NCBI GenBank assembly: GCA_002439285.1
Contig: DJTQ01000077.1
Coordinates: 1 to 9,850 of the forward strand
Direction: 5' to 3'
Origin: Paenibacillaceae bacterium UBA6304
Lineage (GTDB): Bacteria > Bacillota > Bacilli > Paenibacillales > Paenibacillaceae
DNA: 9,850 nt
In this document: positions 6,716 to 9,850 of the stretch, in pieces
Layout of the letters: the number at the start of each line of letters is the position of its first letter
How positions within the stretch are numbered: position 1 is the first letter of the stretch
Notes under the pieces: generated by a model
What the model saw: the letters and a program-made list of their open reading frames with translations, nothing else
What the model was told of the DNA's origin: nothing
Databases searched by the model: none
Made by a program: the position numbers and the translations under genes

Positions 6716-6780
6716 GAAGTCGTGGCGCCAAGCAGCAGTCTCGTGCTCGCCTCAAGTGATATCAAAGGGGCTATAACACC

Positions 6781-7335
6781 ATGACGATCTCCGTCCAAAC
6801 CTTGCTGTCGGTCCTTCTTCTAATAGTAGCTTTACTGGCTGCACTATCGATCGTGTTCTTCAGTTGGAGGAACGGGATCTCGCCTATGCCCACTTCGGCT
6901 CCGGTACGACGCGCAGCGATTGCCGAGCTCGGCAAGCTGGGCGGCATTACCACGATTGTCGAGGCCGGGTCCGGCTGGGGGACGCTTGCTTTGCAAGCCT
7001 CGCGTTCCAATCTCGCCTGGCGTATCATAGGCATCGAGAATTCGCCCATACCGTTTATGGTTTCCCGCCTGATTGCAGGGTGGCGGTCCCACCGGAACGT
7101 CGTTTTTGTTAAAAGGGATTTATATGAGTATTCCTTTGAAGAGGCGGATGTCGTCCTCTGTTATTTATATCCCGGGGCGATGAAGCGGCTGGGTCCGCTT
7201 TTTTGCGAGAGACTGGCCCCGGGTGCCTTTGTGATCAGTATTTGCTTCGCGCTTCCCGGCTGGACTCCTGACCGGGTGATCAGTTGCAGGGATATGTACC
7301 GGACCAAAATCTACATTTACAGAATGCCGGAATAG
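6781..7335 (+). CDS. Membrane-anchored class I SAM methyltransferase, FAM173-like
   Basis: A 184-residue protein. Residues 7-28 form one N-terminal membrane helix; with Arg30 following, the catalytic domain is probably cytoplasmic. The Rossmann-type SAM site is visible as motif I, IVEAGSGWG (59-67), and the acidic end of strand 2, GIEN, at Glu86. The C-terminal half reads DLYEYSFEEADVVLCYLYP, then LAPGAFVISICFALPGW. This matches the layout of the FAM173 (ATPSCKMT) group, which also has a membrane helix before a small methyltransferase domain and methylates lysine in the ATP synthase c-subunit in eukaryotes. The bacterial substrate is unknown, and this link is my inference from motif order. 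AAAGGGG lies 11 nt upstream of the ATG. It is probably monocistronic, downstream of the promoter at 6686 and convergent with the YkoP-like gene. Confidence 0.75.
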   Translation: MTISVQTLLSVLLLIVALLAALSIVFFSWRNGISPMPTSAPVRRAAIAELGKLGGITTIVEAGSGWGTLALQASRSNLAWRIIGIENSPIPFMVSRLIAGWRSHRNVVFVKRDLYEYSFEEADVVLCYLYPGAMKRLGPLFCERLAPGAFVISICFALPGWTPDRVISCRDMYRTKIYIYRMPE

Positions 7336-7378
7336 TTCGAATGGTTTACAGAACTTCATTTTTATTGCATAATTCGAC

Positions 7379-7399
7379 AAAAATGTTCCTCATGGAACA
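7379..7399 (-). terminator. Probable intrinsic terminator of the YkoP-like gene
   Basis: Read on the - strand, TGTTCC-ATGA-GGAACA is followed at once by TTTTTGTCG. The stem is only 6 bp (7384-7389 with 7394-7399), so efficiency is uncertain, but the U tract is on the correct side for the gene ending at 7482, about 83 nt downstream of its stop. Confidence 0.45.
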
Positions 7400-7481
7400 A
7401 TTAGCGACAAAAATTGACATTTTAAACTTACGCAATCCATAGGCTGTCTTTACTTTGAAGCTGCATCGATGCACGTCTTTC

Positions 7482-8078
7482 TTATGCCGTCTTGGATTGG
7501 GAGAATCGTCCGATTAAAGCTTCCCGGCTCATTACTAACCGCAGAGGGATCAATTTCTCGGCATGAGGGCCGATGCGGGCTCCGTTTCGTGGGTGGAAAA
7601 CCGTCAGCAGCAACCGCAAGTAAGAGGTGGTTAACGATCGCAAGGTTCCTTGTTTAAGAGAATGCGTTTCAAAACCTAATCCGTGGGTAATACCTCTGTG
7701 CAGCAAGGTGATTCCTTGCAGCGCTTTTACCTGGCTGAGTTGGGGGAGGTTCTTTACCTCATCGCTGATTTGGCGCATCGAACTGCGTGTCAGCCGGGCG
7801 ACCCGTAGTGCGACCTGGTTGGCATCATGGGTACGCAGCATATCCAGAATGAACCGGTTGTCCAGATGGAGTTCCCCGATCCAATCGCCCGTACGGATTA
7901 GGGTTCCATCTTCACAAGCGATGCTCGGCCCACGATATTTGATCACAAACATTTTACATATGCCGTAGTGTCCGGAATAAAGAGAGCGGGCCCTGCTGAA
8001 ACGGTCGAACCATTGCTCCCAGCCCATCCAGGCCCATTGAATGAATCTCTTTAAATGTGTGGCTTCCGCAGGCTGCAT
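7482..8078 (-). CDS. YkoP-like domain protein, stand-alone
   Basis: A 198-residue protein with no membrane helix or signal peptide. The middle (about residues 42-142) matches the YkoP-like domain: FVIKYRGPSIACEDGTLIRTGDWIGELHLDN, then GITLLHRGITHGLGFE at 122-137. In other Bacillales this domain occurs alone (B. subtilis YkoP) or fused to polysaccharide deacetylases, suggesting but not proving a cell-surface or polysaccharide-related role. No deacetylase domain is present here or next door. A basic, Trp-rich N-terminus (WAWMGWEQWFDRF) precedes the domain. The start at 8078 has AGAGAGG 8 nt upstream. The gene is divergent from the DUF2339 gene across a 243-bp gap and convergent with the methyltransferase. 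Biochemical function is unknown. Confidence 0.7.
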   Translation of the reverse strand: MQPAEATHLKRFIQWAWMGWEQWFDRFSRARSLYSGHYGICKMFVIKYRGPSIACEDGTLIRTGDWIGELHLDNRFILDMLRTHDANQVALRVARLTRSSMRQISDEVKNLPQLSQVKALQGITLLHRGITHGLGFETHSLKQGTLRSLTTSYLRLLLTVFHPRNGARIGPHAEKLIPLRLVMSREALIGRFSQSKTA

Positions 8079-8122
8079 CTATTGATCCTCTCTTTCATTG
8101 TACATATCGTAATGCCGTCTTC

Positions 8123-8151
8123 AGTATAACGATTGCCGAGGAATATGAAAC
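8123..8151 (-). promoter_or_regulatory. Possible promoter of the YkoP-like gene
   Basis: On the - strand TATACT (complement of 8123-8128) lies 44 nt upstream of the ATG. GTTTCA, 17 nt further up (complement of 8146-8151), is a weak -35. An 8-bp inverted repeat begins at 8133, inside the spacer. Confidence 0.3.
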
Positions 8152-8206
8152 CGGGCGGATGTCGCAATCTCGGCAAGACCGAAGTCCAGTCTGCATCCTG
8201 GACCTT
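8133..8206. repeat. Two inverted repeats between divergent genes
   Basis: TTGCCGAG at 8133-8140 is the exact inverse complement of CTCGGCAA at 8169-8176, with 28 nt between. Immediately beyond, AAGTCCAG (8182-8189) pairs with CTGGACCTT (8198-8206) through an 8-nt loop and one bulged C. Neither is followed by a T run. They overlap or adjoin the candidate YkoP-gene promoter and may be operator-like; no family can be named. Confidence 0.45.
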
Positions 8207-8321
8207 GCACTGTGTACGTAAGAAATTACCCCGGAAACAATTTTGTAAAATCAAGGGATAGGGTCTTGTTTTGTAGTAAAATAAATAAAAATACCAAGCA
8301 AGCTGGTAATGGAGGAAAGGG

Positions 8322-9850
8322 ATGAAGGATTTTAGGGATCGATTTAGTTCCATTAGGGATAAACAGAATCAACTGACCAAGGAATACCAGGATCTTATGG
8401 CCGAGTTTGAAGCGAACGATGCCGTAAGGGAGAACGAAAAGCTTCGCCGGGAGTATGAAGAATACAGACAGCGGATCGGTGTGCTGGAAGCCAGACTACA
8501 TACCTTGGAAAAGGAAAACGGCGGGCTTCGCCACGCCCTCTCCGAGCAGATTCTGGACGAGAAGCTTAACTTGATCAAAGCTTCGCGGGAGAAATTGGAG
8601 ACTTATTTTGCAAATACAATCCCCGGACACTTGAACCGTCTGGATGCGGTGGAGTATGGAGCTAGGCAACGGATGCATGCGCTGTACGAACAAGCGGAGA
8701 GAAATCTGGGAGCCGATAAGGAGGTCATCACCGCCAAGCTGGGGCAATTCCAGGAAGAACTGAATCATCGAATGGCGGCTCATCGCCAGCGCGTGCTGGA
8801 AGAGGACCGGAGCATCCGGCAGGATGCGGCTCAGGGATACGAGCAACTGGCTTCTGAAGGCGTTAGCGAAGAAACGATGCAACGGCGGATGAAGCAGAAT
8901 CAGTTGGAGATGAGGATCGGACTGAACTGGATTAACAAGCTGGGGATTCTGCTCCTCATTTTGGCAGTAGGCGCGGCTTTTAAGTATTCTTATTCCACTT
9001 GGTTCAACGGTTACACGAAAGGGGCCGTCTTTTTCCTGTTAGGGGCGCTAATGCTGGCCGGAGGAGAATGGCTGTTCCGCAAAAATAAACAGGTCTTCGC
9101 GCTCGGTCTATTGGGCGGGGGTATCTCAATCTTGTACGGTTCGGTATTTTACAGCTATTTTCTACTCGAAATTATAGGCATGTTTGTGGGAATAGCGGTT
9201 TCCGTTCTGATCACGGCAACGGCCGTGCTCTTGTCGCTCAGGTACGAGTCAAGGACGGTGTGCGCATTCGGTCTGGTGGGCGGATATCTTCCATTCTTCT
9301 CTTATTTGGCCGCATATGGTCTGGAGGGAAGCGCCGTATATGTCTCGATGGGCTATCTGTTCCTGCTGAATGCGCTGATCCTGATCATTTCATTCCGCAA
9401 GCATTGGCTGGTCGTCAATTACATAAGCTTCGCTTTTAATATCCTGTCGATGCTGGTGCTCGTCTTTATGGCGGATCATCCGGCGGTAGGCATGTTATAT
9501 TCCGTCATTACCTTTATGATGTACTTGGGTATTACCTTGTATGTTCCGTTTAAGAATAGCACCAAGCTCTCATGGTGGGACTTCGCCTTACTCACTCTGA
9601 ATACGGTTATTAATTGCGCCACCCTATACAGTTTGCTGGAAAAGGCGGATTGGAACCATCTTCGGGGTCTGCTGGCCTTGGTATTCTGCGCGGCTTACTT
9701 GGGTCTTGCCCGGTTGTCCCGCAAATATCTGGAGCCGGAACGGGAAACCCGGATCCTGTTCTACGGAACCTCGCTTACGTTCTCGCTGCTGATCGTTCCG
9801 TTCCAGTTCGGCATTTCTTATATGTCTCTGGCATGGCTGATCGAGGGGAT
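8322..9850 (+). CDS. DUF2339 multi-spanning membrane protein, 5' part
   Basis: Open from ATG 8322, with GGAGG 6 nt upstream, to the right edge: 509 residues and no stop, so it is truncated only by the window. Residues 1-195 are soluble, charged and predicted coiled coil (for example LRREYEEYRQRIGVLEARL at 41-59, then a second helical stretch at 110-195). From GLNWINKLGILLLILAVGA (200-218) onward the protein is a series of short hydrophobic helices, the DUF2339 layout: a cytoplasmic coiled coil followed by many closely packed membrane segments; at least ten are visible here. Family function is unknown. No convincing promoter was found in the AT-rich leader, and no partner gene is visible on this side. 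The coiled coil suggests oligomerisation or a protein partner (inference). Confidence 0.85.
   Translation, partial: MKDFRDRFSSIRDKQNQLTKEYQDLMAEFEANDAVRENEKLRREYEEYRQRIGVLEARLHTLEKENGGLRHALSEQILDEKLNLIKASREKLETYFANTIPGHLNRLDAVEYGARQRMHALYEQAERNLGADKEVITAKLGQFQEELNHRMAAHRQRVLEEDRSIRQDAAQGYEQLASEGVSEETMQRRMKQNQLEMRIGLNWINKLGILLLILAVGAAFKYSYSTWFNGYTKGAVFFLLGALMLAGGEWLFRKNKQVFALGLLGGGISILYGSVFYSYFLLEIIGMFVGIAVSVLITATAVLLSLRYESRTVCAFGLVGGYLPFFSYLAAYGLEGSAVYVSMGYLFLLNALILIISFRKHWLVVNYISFAFNILSMLVLVFMADHPAVGMLYSVITFMMYLGITLYVPFKNSTKLSWWDFALLTLNTVINCATLYSLLEKADWNHLRGLLALVFCAAYLGLARLSRKYLEPERETRILFYGTSLTFSLLIVPFQFGISYMSLAWLIEG

Noticed and set aside
7334..7366. AGTTC/GAACT inverted repeat with T-rich tail after the methyltransferase
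   Set aside because: The stem is only 5 bp with a 12-nt loop and overlaps the stop codon; too weak to call a terminator.
7462..7473. TGCATCGATGCA, a perfect 12-nt palindrome just after the YkoP-like gene
   Set aside because: It has no loop and no T tract, so it is not a terminator, and a 12-nt palindrome can arise by chance.
8051..8353. 100-aa ORF on the - strand across the divergent gap
   Set aside because: It overlaps the starts of both flanking genes and lacks an RBS or recognisable protein features.

Overview
The window looks like ordinary chromosome from a Paenibacillus-like member of the Bacillales. This is inferred from strong AAGGAGG-type ribosome binding sites, mid-range GC, and the gene families present. 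There is no phage, plasmid, transposase, CRISPR or tRNA/rRNA signal.

Layout, left to right: (1) the 3' end of a Bax inhibitor-1/YccA membrane protein (+). It shares a bidirectional terminator with (2) a small IsdG-type heme-degrading monooxygenase (-). (3) A divergent rlmN (+), encoding the 23S rRNA A2503 / tRNA A37 methyltransferase, with its own textbook terminator. (4) A repeat-rich non-coding stretch (2068-2759) with three distinct repeat structures: a GC-rich 13-bp direct repeat, four spaced hairpins built on the AATTAACTG half-site, and a degenerate array of units headed AGTA. (5) A GH20 beta-N-acetylhexosaminidase (+) without a signal peptide, preceded by a -10 box, no clear -35, and a possible CcpA (cre) site. 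(6) A strong bidirectional terminator, then a DUF5684-type small membrane protein and an MFS transporter on the - strand. (7) A membrane-anchored class I methyltransferase (+) whose C-terminal half resembles the FAM173/ATPSCKMT family. (8) A convergent stand-alone YkoP-like protein (-). (9) The 5' part of a DUF2339 multi-spanning membrane protein (+) with a long coiled-coil N-terminus, running off the right edge.

Most genes appear to be single transcription units, with terminators at convergent junctions. The only plausible two-gene unit is the MFS transporter followed by the DUF5684 protein. A functional link between the hexosaminidase (intracellular release of GlcNAc/GalNAc) and the FucP-like sugar-type MFS transporter is possible, but rests only on proximity.

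I see no convincing new defence or mobile system. The best material for a second look is the 692-bp intergenic region before the hexosaminidase, especially the AGTA-headed array and the spaced hairpins, and the FAM173-like methyltransferase.
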